Shown: piece by piece, positions 21,743-30,011 of the stretch
How the letters are laid out: each line of letters opens with the position of its first letter
Numbering within the stretch: the stretch's first letter is position 1
IMG/VR virus record: IMGVR_UViG_3300004807_000071
Span: 1-33,011 of that record
Origin: a virus
Direction: 5' to 3' (one strand)
Length of the DNA stretch: 33,011 nt
Notes under the pieces: generated by a model
What the model saw: only the letters and a program-made list of their open reading frames with translations
What the model was told of the DNA's origin: nothing
Database searches by the model: none
Position numbers and translations under genes: made by a program

Positions 21743-22411
21743 TTAGTTCCCCGTCACATAGACTGTGTCACCGCCAGTGCCGATGATCCACACCGCATTG
21801 GCATTGGTCACCCCATAGCTGATCGACTGACCCGGCAGGAGCGCATAACCATTGGCCGTCGTCAGCGTCGAGGGGCCAACATAGGTGGTGCCCGTGTTGG
21901 TGGACTTGGCGGTGATCACAATACCATTGGAAAGCGCTTGAGCGGTCAGTGCGGTGGCCGAGGTGGTCACGCTCTGTTGCGCGGAATAGATGGTCGAGGG
22001 ATTGGTCAGATAGCCGATCGTGCTTGTGCTGTTGTTCAGCGACACCGACCAGGTGCCAGACTGCACCACGCTGGCATTCAGATTCGCAGCCGTGCCCTGC
22101 ACCACCGTGGCGTTCAGACTTGAGGCGGTGGCCTGCGTTGCTGCAAATGACGTGTTGGTAATCGAACCGATTGCGTTGGTTCCAGCCGGCAACGCCGGCA
22201 GGCTCGTGACCTGGGTGGCGAACGTGCCCGTACCCACTACGGTTGCGTTGAGGTTCGCAGCCGTCGATTGCGCAGCGCTGACGCTGATAGAAGATTGATC
22301 GGATGCTATCACCACCGGCAGGCTGTTGCCCGACGTGGCCTGACCCGCGTTCGGCAAGGTGTTGATGGTTTGGCCCACACCGGGCGTTACCGTGACCGTA
22401 GGGAATGCCAT
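21743..22411 (-). CDS. virion surface protein with ASxNATVV repeats
   Basis: 222 aa. N-terminus has NAGQATSGNSLPVVIASDQS, a pattern seen in tail and neck proteins of phages of aquatic bacteria. The middle holds short repeats (AANLNATVV, SSLNATVV, AANLNASVV) and QSGTWSVSLNNSTSTIGY. The C-terminus (residues 150-222) resembles a small beta-sandwich, ending GYALLPGQSISYGVTNANAV then WIIGTGGDTVYVTGN. No catalytic motif. GGAG precedes the ATG. Confidence 0.6.
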   Translation of the reverse strand: MAFPTVTVTPGVGQTINTLPNAGQATSGNSLPVVIASDQSSISVSAAQSTAANLNATVVGTGTFATQVTSLPALPAGTNAIGSITNTSFAATQATASSLNATVVQGTAANLNASVVQSGTWSVSLNNSTSTIGYLTNPSTIYSAQQSVTTSATALTAQALSNGIVITAKSTNTGTTYVGPSTLTTANGYALLPGQSISYGVTNANAVWIIGTGGDTVYVTGN

Positions 22412-22420
22412 GTCGGCTCC

Positions 22421-23296
22421 TTAGAGGATGATGCCAATGTTGCCAGAGTTGCCGGCAACGGAGAAATCAAGCGAAGTTGCGCCCACAACACCGGCCAGAA
22501 CAGGCGATGAGGGGGGCGAAACAGTGGTTTCTATACCATTCGGACCAAGGATGATCACAACCAACGTCAAGATCGAACCCACGTCGGCGTTCGTTGGTTT
22601 GTACGTCAACGATGTGGCACCGGAAATGGGGTAGCTGTTCTTGTACCATTGGTACGAAATCGAGAATGGCGGGTTCGCCCACACTGGAGGCGTCACAGAT
22701 ACCGGCAAATTGATATACGGAGATCCATTGATCACCGGATAGGACACGATCGTCGCTGCGGAATCTGGAAGGTTCTGCACATAGAGCGGATTGCCCTGTT
22801 GATCCGTAACGACATTGGAAGCCTGCGTCAGAATCTGCAGATTGTAGTTCAGATCAATAAATGTGCCGTCTTGGGTGGTCACATATTGGTTGCCCAGAGA
22901 GCCCAACACAGTGGCAGCAGATGCCACGAAAATTGAGAACTGCTGGCTAGCCCCCACGCGTCCGTCCGCGCTCCTGGCATTGATCAGGATTCCGCCGATC
23001 AGCTGGCTATCCACCGTGTAGATATATGGCGTTCCGCTCACCACTCCGGTCGAGGAATTGATTGTCAGTCCATTAGGCAGGCCTGACGCGTAGTAATAGT
23101 ATGGAGCCTTGCCTCCAGAGGCGACCGCAGTGAACGGCGTGTAGACCTGGCCTGAGACCGCCACCGGCGACGGATTACAAGTGACTTTCACGCGCGCCGA
23201 ACCAACGAGCTTGGTAGCTCGCATGTCAAATTTCACATTCTCCCGCTTCCAGGAGGTATGCGAAAAATCATGCAGCGTTCGGTACGCGTCGGTCAT
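22421..23296 (-). CDS. virion protein with Ig-like domains
   Basis: 291 aa. Residues 40-115 match a putative Ig domain of the He_PIG type (LPNGLTINSSTGVVSGTP is its hallmark). Residues about 205-265 form a second Ig-like unit, ISYQWYKNSYPISGATSLTY then KPTNADVGSILTLVVI. The first 35 residues (MTDAYRTLHDFSHTSWKREN) are charged and probably anchor it to the virion. Ig-like domains on phage surfaces usually give weak binding to cell-surface or mucus polysaccharides. It is located next to the large fibre gene. Confidence 0.75.
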   Translation of the reverse strand: MTDAYRTLHDFSHTSWKRENVKFDMRATKLVGSARVKVTCNPSPVAVSGQVYTPFTAVASGGKAPYYYYASGLPNGLTINSSTGVVSGTPYIYTVDSQLIGGILINARSADGRVGASQQFSIFVASAATVLGSLGNQYVTTQDGTFIDLNYNLQILTQASNVVTDQQGNPLYVQNLPDSAATIVSYPVINGSPYINLPVSVTPPVWANPPFSISYQWYKNSYPISGATSLTYKPTNADVGSILTLVVIILGPNGIETTVSPPSSPVLAGVVGATSLDFSVAGNSGNIGIIL

Positions 23297-23297
23297 T

Positions 23298-26200
23298 TTA
23301 TGATGTCACGTAGGTTGAAGTGATAATGTTGTTACCGATGAAGTACGTCGTGCCGCTGGTGCCCCCGGCAACATTTTGGATGCGCCCCAAAGTGTTACCG
23401 CTGAAATCGTTGTTTTGGATTATGTAGTTCGTAGTGGCAGAATTAGTAAGGATAATTCCGAATCCTTGAGTATTATTGATGGTACTGCCATCTGTACCAT
23501 TGTACGTGGGGCCACTTCTTGTTCCTGTGATGGTGTAATTATTGCCTCCAACAATAGTTATTCCGTGGTTAGATCCAGCCGAAGCGGAAGAGTTTCCGGA
23601 CACAATACAATTTGCAATTCTTACGTCAAAGGCTCCTGTATCGCATAAAATTCCGTGACCTGTGTTGGCCAAAATAGCGCAATTGTTTAGATTGACGCTT
23701 TTCACGTTTTTCAAATACATGCCACTGTTTTGCATGGAACTTGACCAGCAATTAGACAAGAAAACTCTAGACAGAAATTGGTTTGTTCCATCAATCAAAT
23801 AACCCGGTTGAGTAGATGATGGACCGCCGGCTCCATCCGCAAACACATTTGTCATGAATACGTTTGCCAAATAGGATCGACTCGACAATGTCGTCATATT
23901 GATAGGAATAAAAAACCCAGCAACATTACAATCGCTGACGATAACGGTGTCGCCAGAAACAAGATTGATGCCTGCGCCCGTGCTGCTGGTTGTTCCTTGG
24001 AGATCGCACCCAGAAATGGTCATAATTCCGTATTGTTGCGCAGGCGGCACACTGGGGGACACATCAATCGTGAACCCCGTGCCCGTCATGGCCAATCCAG
24101 TGCAATTTCTTGCTCCCGAATTTACGCAACCAGCGCCCCAAAATACCAAATTGTATCCGTTGATGAATTTTATTCTTTCTATAAGCGCCGTGCATCCCGT
24201 GAAACTTAAGTAAAATCCGGCTGTTACGCCGCCCGCAAATGGGTAAAAAACTGTGAAATCTCTAATTAGAATTTGCCCATTTGATGCACTGAACAAATTC
24301 CCAGTGGTTGAGGTGGATTGCAAAAATGCTTGGCCAAGCCCGCTCATGGTCAAGCGACCAGTGCCCGACCAAGTCAGTCCGGTGCACTTGTAAACTCCAG
24401 CAGGAAAAATGAGTTCAAGATTTCCTGTTGTGTTGGAATTAAGCGCTGCTTGAATCGCAGTGGAACAATCGGTAGTGCCGGTGTTATCCGCTCCAAAATC
24501 AAGAACGCTTACAAAATCACCAAGTTTTGCATTCGTGCCTCGAGACGTGGCTCCCGTCAAAGTGCTTGTATAGGTCGCGTTTGCAAGCGTGCTTTGGGCC
24601 AGTGTTCCTGAGGTAGGCAGCGTCACCGATGTTGTGCCGGTGGTTGTCAGAGTGGTTGAGAAGCCACCAGCAAACGACACTGCCTGGCCAAGCGTCAGCG
24701 TCGATCCTGACGAATTAGAAATGCCGGTGCCGCCATTGGTAGGCGACAGGGTTCCCGTCACGCCAGTAGAAAGCGGCAAGCCGGTTGCATTGGTAAGAGT
24801 GCCTGAGGACGGCGTACCAAGCGCGCCACCATTGACAACAAAAGATCCGGCAGTGCCGGTGTTGACGCCTAGGGCTGTGGCAACGCCCGTGCCCAATCCC
24901 GACACGCCCGTTGAAACCGGCAGGCCTGTTGCATTGGTTAGCGTTCCCGAAGACGGAGTACCAAGCGCGCCATTGAAAACAACAGGAGCTCCAGCAGAGC
25001 CAACCGCATTACCGAGGGCGGTAGCAACACCAGTACCCAAACCCGACACGCCGGTCGAAATTGGCAAGCCCGTTGCATTCGTAAGCGTGCCAGAAGATGG
25101 CGTGCCCAGAACTCCACCATTGACCACAACCGCGCCGGCAGATCCAACATTGACCCCGAGGGCCGTTTGAACCCCTGTTCCAAGACCCGAAAGAGCGGAG
25201 GATGGAATGGTCGTGGATGCCGACATGGCACCCGTTCCGTTGCCGTAAACGTAGCCCGTCAGAGTAGCAACGCCTGTGCCTCCGGAAGCCACTCCTAACG
25301 TGCCTCCGAGGGTCAGCGTTCCAGACCCCGTAATGGGACCACCGCTAAACGACAGACCTGTGGTGCCTCCAGACGCCTGGACGCTCGTCACCGATCCGGT
25401 AGCGTTGATCGTGATGGATCCAGCACCGTTAGTGATCGAGGAGATATTGGTCCCTGCCGTGAGCGTGGAGAGTGCAAATCCGGACCCCGTCGAACCAATG
25501 AGAAGTTGTCCATTGGTCGGATTGGTCGCGTTTCCAGTGCCTCCATTCACAATTGGAAGCGTTCCCGTAACACCAGAACCGCCCGTAAGAACCAGTCCAG
25601 AACAATTTGTCAGCGTTCCAGAGTTGGGCGTGCCAAGATTAGGCGTGACAAGGGTCGGCGTTGTGGCAAGTACGACGCTTCCCGTACCCGTCGATGTGGT
25701 GGTGCCGGTTCCGCCGTTGGCAACATTGAGTGTGCCGCCAAGCGTGATCGTGCCTGCGCCAACGATCGGCCCTCCACTGGTTGTCAGACCAGTGGATCCA
25801 CCTGATACACTGACGCTAGTAACCGTACCACCGCCAGGCGACCAGCTGAGAGTGGCGGGATTGTTTCCATCCGTGACCAACGTGTACCCATTGGATCCGG
25901 TGGTGCTGGGAAGCGTGAACGTGACATTTCCCGCCGCTGATGCCGGCTGAAGCGTGACCGTTCCGGAGCTTGCACCATTAAATACAATCTTGGTGTTGAT
26001 GCTGGGACTGGTAAGCGTGGGACTGTTGGACAGCACAACGGACGAGCTCGTATTGCCCGTGGACGTGGTGACGCCCGTTCCGCCATTCGCCACCGCAACG
26101 GTGCCGGTGACATTCGCTGCATTGCCGCTGATGTTTCCGCTGATCGCGGTTCCAGGAATACTCGTGGAGGCGGTAGCAGCGCTGGTGCCGTTACCATACA

Positions 26201-26795
26201 CGTAACCCGTCAAGGTGGTCGCACCGGTTCCACCATTTGCCACTGGAAGTGTACCGGTCACGCCTGTCGATAATGGCAAGCCGGTGACGTTAGTCATGAC
26301 ACCGCTTGCTGGAGTGCCCAGATTCGGACCCGACAAGGTCGGAGCATTAGACAACACGACATTTCCACTACCGGTGGAAGTCGTGACACCCGTGCCGCCA
26401 TGCAGTACCGAATTGACCCCGGTTGCATTGGAGAAGTCGGTGTACATGTTTCCGGCAGTGGTACTGTTCAGAAACGTGAAAATTTCAATGTCATCTCCAG
26501 CGGTCGCGCCGGTATTAAGGATGACAGCTGTGCCGTTGGTCGCGGTGTATTTGCTAGCCGCAAGCAGCAGGCCGTTCTGATAAACCGACAGAAGGCCAGG
26601 CGTGTAAGGCACGCCAAAATTAGTTTGGCCCGACGTGGCGGTAAAAGAATACCGGGAGAAAGCGGTGTTGGTTCCGGGGAAGAAGTAGGACGTGGGAACC
26701 TGGACGGTCGTGTTGTTCTGCACAACCGCGACCTGTTCAGATCCCGTCAGGAACGACCCAGGCGGCAGCTGGTTGATGGGGATTTTGCTGGCCAT
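23298..26795 (-). CDS. large tail fibre, NGGTG repeats with C-terminal beta-helix
   Basis: 1165 aa. Residues 1-45 (INQLPPGSFLTGSEQVAVVQ) are an attachment module shared with the 91-aa protein. Residues 50-110 resemble the T7 fibre-type domain (PGLLSVYQNGLLLAASKYTA). Residues 125-750 are fibre repeats (VANGGTGVTTSTGS, LGTPSSGTLTNATGLP), including three tandem 48-residue units (537-680). From about 757 a pectate-lyase-like right-handed beta-helix begins at VSVLDFGADNTGTTDCSTAI and runs to the end with Asn/Gly-rich strands. It should form a trimer whose helix binds or degrades host polysaccharide; no catalytic residues are assigned. The beta-helix part (23298-24530) is more A/T-rich than the repeats. 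Confidence 0.85.
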   Translation of the reverse strand: MASKIPINQLPPGSFLTGSEQVAVVQNNTTVQVPTSYFFPGTNTAFSRYSFTATSGQTNFGVPYTPGLLSVYQNGLLLAASKYTATNGTAVILNTGATAGDDIEIFTFLNSTTAGNMYTDFSNATGVNSVLHGGTGVTTSTGSGNVVLSNAPTLSGPNLGTPASGVMTNVTGLPLSTGVTGTLPVANGGTGATTLTGYVYGNGTSAATASTSIPGTAISGNISGNAANVTGTVAVANGGTGVTTSTGNTSSSVVLSNSPTLTSPSINTKIVFNGASSGTVTLQPASAAGNVTFTLPSTTGSNGYTLVTDGNNPATLSWSPGGGTVTSVSVSGGSTGLTTSGGPIVGAGTITLGGTLNVANGGTGTTTSTGTGSVVLATTPTLVTPNLGTPNSGTLTNCSGLVLTGGSGVTGTLPIVNGGTGNATNPTNGQLLIGSTGSGFALSTLTAGTNISSITNGAGSITINATGSVTSVQASGGTTGLSFSGGPITGSGTLTLGGTLGVASGGTGVATLTGYVYGNGTGAMSASTTIPSSALSGLGTGVQTALGVNVGSAGAVVVNGGVLGTPSSGTLTNATGLPISTGVSGLGTGVATALGNAVGSAGAPVVFNGALGTPSSGTLTNATGLPVSTGVSGLGTGVATALGVNTGTAGSFVVNGGALGTPSSGTLTNATGLPLSTGVTGTLSPTNGGTGISNSSGSTLTLGQAVSFAGGFSTTLTTTGTTSVTLPTSGTLAQSTLANATYTSTLTGATSRGTNAKLGDFVSVLDFGADNTGTTDCSTAIQAALNSNTTGNLELIFPAGVYKCTGLTWSGTGRLTMSGLGQAFLQSTSTTGNLFSASNGQILIRDFTVFYPFAGGVTAGFYLSFTGCTALIERIKFINGYNLVFWGAGCVNSGARNCTGLAMTGTGFTIDVSPSVPPAQQYGIMTISGCDLQGTTSSTGAGINLVSGDTVIVSDCNVAGFFIPINMTTLSSRSYLANVFMTNVFADGAGGPSSTQPGYLIDGTNQFLSRVFLSNCWSSSMQNSGMYLKNVKSVNLNNCAILANTGHGILCDTGAFDVRIANCIVSGNSSASAGSNHGITIVGGNNYTITGTRSGPTYNGTDGSTINNTQGFGIILTNSATTNYIIQNNDFSGNTLGRIQNVAGGTSGTTYFIGNNIITSTYVTS
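24756..25187 (-). repeat. three tandem 144-bp repeats within the tail fibre gene
   Basis: Units 25187-25044, 25043-24900 and 24899-24756. Each encodes 48 residues beginning GLGTGV-A/Q-TALG and containing LGTPSSGTLTNATGLP-x-STGV. Length is identical in all three, and they differ at a minority of positions. They extend the fibre shaft and can gain or lose copies by recombination. Confidence 0.85.
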
Positions 26796-26798
26796 GAT

Positions 26799-27074
26799 TT
26801 ACCCCACAATCCAGTTGGTGCCGTTGTAGAGAACGGGGACAAAATTGATCCCCGTTCCGCTCACTGTGGCAAGAAATGTTCCGGTGTTCGAATTGGAACA
26901 ATTGGCTCGAGCGCCTGCGACAGGCGTCAGGGCAATCAATTGCGCATAGGTGTAGACGGGGAGGTTCCAAAAAAATTGGGATGGAACCTCGACCGTGATG
27001 TTCTGTTGAACAAGCGGGACCGCTTCGGTGCCCGTCAGGACCGTTCCGGCAGGAAGCTGTGAAATTTGCGGCAT
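26799..27074 (-). CDS. short tail adaptor, paralogue of the large fibre N-terminus
   Basis: 91 aa. Residues 1-40 (ISQLPAGTVLTGTEAVPLVQ, then QNITVEVPSQFF) align with the first 40 of the 1165-aa fibre (INQLPPGSFLTGSEQVAVVQ, QNNTTVQVPTSYFF). The remainder is a small beta domain (NSNTGTFLATVSGTGINFVP, LYNGTNWIVG) of the sort that ends short fibres. It may occupy a second attachment position or act as an adaptor for another fibre. Separated from the large fibre gene by three bases. Confidence 0.7.
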   Translation of the reverse strand: MPQISQLPAGTVLTGTEAVPLVQQNITVEVPSQFFWNLPVYTYAQLIALTPVAGARANCSNSNTGTFLATVSGTGINFVPVLYNGTNWIVG

Positions 27075-27077
27075 GGC

Positions 27078-27121
27078 GCGTCCCGTGTCTCAATAAGCCA
27101 CATATACCACGCGAGGGACGC
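27078..27121 (-). repeat. inverted repeat upstream of the 91-aa adaptor gene
   Basis: GCGTCCC (27078-27084) and GGGACGC (27115-27121) flank 30 bases, with GTG and CAC extending the pairing inside. It fills the gap between the 112-aa and 91-aa genes and covers the translation start region of the latter. It could be an operator or an mRNA hairpin that lowers expression. Confidence 0.4.
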
Positions 27122-27125
27122 TACG

Positions 27126-27464
27126 CTAAATGCCCCCACCCAGAAACTGAGCGACGGACTGGTGTTCTACGTATTGAAGATAGAACCAAGCGTCCGCCTT
27201 CTTCTTGTCCTTCAGATCCAGATCCTGGAGATCTGATCCCTGCACGCCGGCGATCGCGTCCATCTCGGCGTGCATCTGCTGATGCTGCTGCAGGAAGTCC
27301 TTGAAGTTTTCCTTCGTCACCGGCCAGATCTGATACTGGTTCAGGGCGAAGCCGGCGGTCGCTGCCTGATGGATGATGGCAAGGTGGTGCTGGTAGTGGT
27401 CCCAGGTCCACTCGTCAAAGCCCTTGGGCGTGGGCCTGGGATAGATGATCTGGGCCAGACCCAT
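27126..27464 (-). CDS. small conserved virion-region protein
   Basis: 112 aa. Starts MGLAQIIYPRPTPKGFDEWT and continues with a His/Gln-rich helix (WDHYQHHLAIIHQAATAGFA), then LQQHQQMHAEMDAIAG and a polar end. Short His-rich helical proteins of this type are found between fibre and tail-hub genes of podoviruses. Start overlaps the preceding stop (TGATG). Function unknown; metal binding by the histidines is possible but speculative. Confidence 0.65.
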   Translation of the reverse strand: MGLAQIIYPRPTPKGFDEWTWDHYQHHLAIIHQAATAGFALNQYQIWPVTKENFKDFLQQHQQMHAEMDAIAGVQGSDLQDLDLKDKKKADAWFYLQYVEHQSVAQFLGGGI

Positions 27465-27688
27465 CAGCGACCATTCTTGTTCCGGGTTGCCGGGGCATTG
27501 CCTCGACCGTAACGCTGATGCGGCATCTGCCAGTCACCAGACTGGATAAGCGGATGCTCATTGGTGTCATAAAGGGTGGATTTGCTGAGGCCGGTATCAC
27601 CGATCGTCAGTACGCCATCCGGTGCATCGACGGTGACTTCTGCCGGCGGCATGCGGTTCCAGGCCTTGAATTCGTTATAGCGCGACAT
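27464..27688 (-). CDS. small hypothetical protein
   Basis: 74 aa, with a strong ribosome site (TAAGGAGG) nine bases before the ATG. Contains MSRYNEFKAWNRMPPAEVTV, a short beta stretch GVLTIGDTGLSKSTLYDT, and a basic, disordered end (RYGRGNAPATRNKNGR). No family recognised. It is coupled with the 112-aa protein and follows the tail hub gene, so a minor virion or assembly role is plausible. Confidence 0.6.
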   Translation of the reverse strand: MSRYNEFKAWNRMPPAEVTVDAPDGVLTIGDTGLSKSTLYDTNEHPLIQSGDWQMPHQRYGRGNAPATRNKNGR

Positions 27689-27700
27689 GTGACGGCCTCC

Positions 27701-30010
27701 TTAGCCGAACGGAGCAAATTCGCCAAATTGCGTCGTGAACGAAATGATATCGAGATCGGACGCGTTAGACGTGAGTGTGTAACCAATCATCTTACCATAC
27801 GCGTTGATGGCCAAACCATCAATTGACACCGGCGGAACAGTAGCAAAGTTGATGGCCGCGCCGCCGGTTCCTGTGAAAGTGATCGGCCCCGATCCGGTAA
27901 ACGAAACAGAGTTTTGCAGCAGGCCCAGAGTGATGGGTGTACCATTTGCCAGATCACTGTCTGGCGCAACGGTAAATGTCGGATTGTTTTCTGTTCCGTT
28001 GTTCTGGCCCACAAAATACAAACGCAAAGCTCGTTTGAAGCTTGTGTAATTGGGAGACTTGCGAAGCTTGGTCTGGAACACCTTGGGCAAAGACGTGCTG
28101 GGCGTCTGGAACATGGGGTACAGATTGGTTCCATCTGTTCCCCAAGCTTGAATGACCGAATTGACTTCCTGCGTCTGGATGAACGTCGGCGTCTTCAGCT
28201 GCGTGGACGTGAACCACTTCTGACCGTTCCACATGGCCATCATGGTCTGATTGGTTTTTGTGTACGGGTTAACGGTTTGGAAGTTCAACATATAGACGCG
28301 GTCGTTGAAGATTGTGGCGATCGCGGCGGTAGGCGTGGGCGAGGTCCAGGTCGCGGACAGGAACAATCCGTCTAGCTGGTTCGAGACCTTTTCTGCAGCA
28401 CCACCGTACAGGGTGTAGACCCCGGAGGGATTGGCAAACACCAGAGCGCGTCCCAACGCTGCCACGCTATCGCGCCAGGATGTGCCCATCTGCGGATCCG
28501 CGTTCACCAGATTGTAGCTGGTGACGCCTGCAGTGCTCACAGTGACGTTGGACAGCACCGAGATCGAGGAATCCCCGAACACGTACAGATAGCCGCTCGA
28601 CTGGATCACGCGGGTGATCTGTGCCTTGAGCGTTGCGTCTGTGAGCTGAGTGGTGACCCCGCCGGCTGAGGTCGCAAAGTTGGCCACAGTACCCGGCCCG
28701 GAGGCGTACAGATTGATCCCGTTACCTATCCAGACGCGGTTCTGATAGGTCTCGACGGTCGTTCCCTGGGTGCCCAGAGGCATCAGGCTGACGGTTCCGG
28801 CAGCAACATTGTTCCCCCCGGTCAGCTGGACAGTGGCCTTGGTATAACCGGATCCGCCAGAGATCTTGGTGAAGCTCGTGATGGCTCCACCTGTCACGTT
28901 GGCGATGAAGGATGCCCCGCTCCCATCGCCCACGATGTTGACCGTAGGAGGGCCCCCATAGCCCGCGCCGCCATCAGTGATGGTGATGCCGGTGATTTCT
29001 CCTAGCGCGATCTTGAAGACCAGGGTCGGGGCTGTGCCGGTAAGGCCACCAAACGAATACGAGGGCTGGCCGGTATATCCAGATCCAGGGCTCACAACAC
29101 CCACGCTCGTCAGGACGTTCGCAGAGCCAGATCCTGCCTGATTGAATCCGGTGACCACGAGAACCGCCTGGGTGGTCGCTCCACCACCGCTGAGCGTTAT
29201 GGTCGTCACCCCGGTAATATTGCTTGAGCCGCCATTGGTCACAGCGACCGACGCGATGCCGCCGGTCTCCTTAGACACAACAGGCGTCAGATTGGCGGTC
29301 TTGTCGCTGATGCCCCCGCCCGAGAATATCAATTGGGGCTGGTCGTTCAGGCTGTAGCCGGATCCGGGGTTGCTGACGACCAGCTGCGTGACAACGCCGT
29401 TCTTCACGGTTGCGGTAACAGCAGCCGAACTGCCGGAGCCACCCACTACCGTGACCGTAGGGGCCGAGGTGTAGCCGGATCCCGTGTTGATGATCGTAGT
29501 GTCAGGGCTCAGAGAGGTGGTCGAGGTCGCGCCAGAGGTCGTGCTGCCGAACAGATTGCTGCCATCCCACATCCAATAATTGGACTGTTGGAGGGTGTTG
29601 ACGATCGCCAGGTATTTGTTTTGGAATTGCGCGCAGGCGGGAAGCAGAGTTGGTGTGCTTGGATTGTAGAACGTATTGGCCACGGACGAGATCGTCGTTA
29701 CGGCGGACGTATTAGCGTTGACCTGGATCGCGGTTCCATCACTGAAGAACACCGCCCAGTACGGAATGCTGTTCAGCACGTACTGGTATGTGTAGACAAT
29801 TGTCTTGCTACTCGCCGTATAAAGCGTTGTGCCTTCAGCATATAGGGTCCGCAACCGACCCAACGCGATCGGCATCCAGTTTTGCGTCCAGGCAAATTCA
29901 GAATCGCCCACGGAGGGGCGCGGAACCTTGGTATTGAGCGTACCAAAGTCCTCGTACACCCACTCCTCAATGGGCGTTTCCTGGCTATTTCCTGCGCGCG
30001 GAATGGCCAT
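27701..30010 (-). CDS. tail hub / packaged DNA stabilisation-type protein with inserted G-x-GYT module
   Basis: 769 aa. Flanking parts have the layout of the P22 gp10 / podovirus nozzle-type propeller proteins: N-terminal EWVYEDFGTLNTKVPRPSVG and QNWMPIALGRLRTLYAEG, later YQNRVWIGNGINLYAS, LYVFGDSSISVLSNV, DPQMGTSWRDSVAALGRALV and FANPSGVYTLYGG. Between residues about 172 and 405 sits a long insert of G-x-GYTSAPTVTV-type repeats, absent from the classical family. The mature protein probably closes the portal channel and carries the insert on its outer surface. Assignment is by pattern and gene order. Confidence 0.65.
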   Translation of the reverse strand: MAIPRAGNSQETPIEEWVYEDFGTLNTKVPRPSVGDSEFAWTQNWMPIALGRLRTLYAEGTTLYTASSKTIVYTYQYVLNSIPYWAVFFSDGTAIQVNANTSAVTTISSVANTFYNPSTPTLLPACAQFQNKYLAIVNTLQQSNYWMWDGSNLFGSTTSGATSTTSLSPDTTIINTGSGYTSAPTVTVVGGSGSSAAVTATVKNGVVTQLVVSNPGSGYSLNDQPQLIFSGGGISDKTANLTPVVSKETGGIASVAVTNGGSSNITGVTTITLSGGGATTQAVLVVTGFNQAGSGSANVLTSVGVVSPGSGYTGQPSYSFGGLTGTAPTLVFKIALGEITGITITDGGAGYGGPPTVNIVGDGSGASFIANVTGGAITSFTKISGGSGYTKATVQLTGGNNVAAGTVSLMPLGTQGTTVETYQNRVWIGNGINLYASGPGTVANFATSAGGVTTQLTDATLKAQITRVIQSSGYLYVFGDSSISVLSNVTVSTAGVTSYNLVNADPQMGTSWRDSVAALGRALVFANPSGVYTLYGGAAEKVSNQLDGLFLSATWTSPTPTAAIATIFNDRVYMLNFQTVNPYTKTNQTMMAMWNGQKWFTSTQLKTPTFIQTQEVNSVIQAWGTDGTNLYPMFQTPSTSLPKVFQTKLRKSPNYTSFKRALRLYFVGQNNGTENNPTFTVAPDSDLANGTPITLGLLQNSVSFTGSGPITFTGTGGAAINFATVPPVSIDGLAINAYGKMIGYTLTSNASDLDIISFTTQFGEFAPFG

Positions 30011-30011
30011 C

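Noticed and set aside
24756-25187. CRISPR-like array
   Set aside because: The regular repeats are in frame, code for fibre shaft units and have no unique spacers of constant size.
24589-26580. Several plus-strand Val/Pro-rich frames opposite the large fibre
   Set aside because: They are the repetitive antisense of the NGGTG repeats (VPVTPV patterns) and have no ribosome sites.
23298-26795. Diversity-generating retroelement acting on the fibre
   Set aside because: No reverse transcriptase or template repeat is present in the window and the fibre end shows no variable-repeat signature that I can see.
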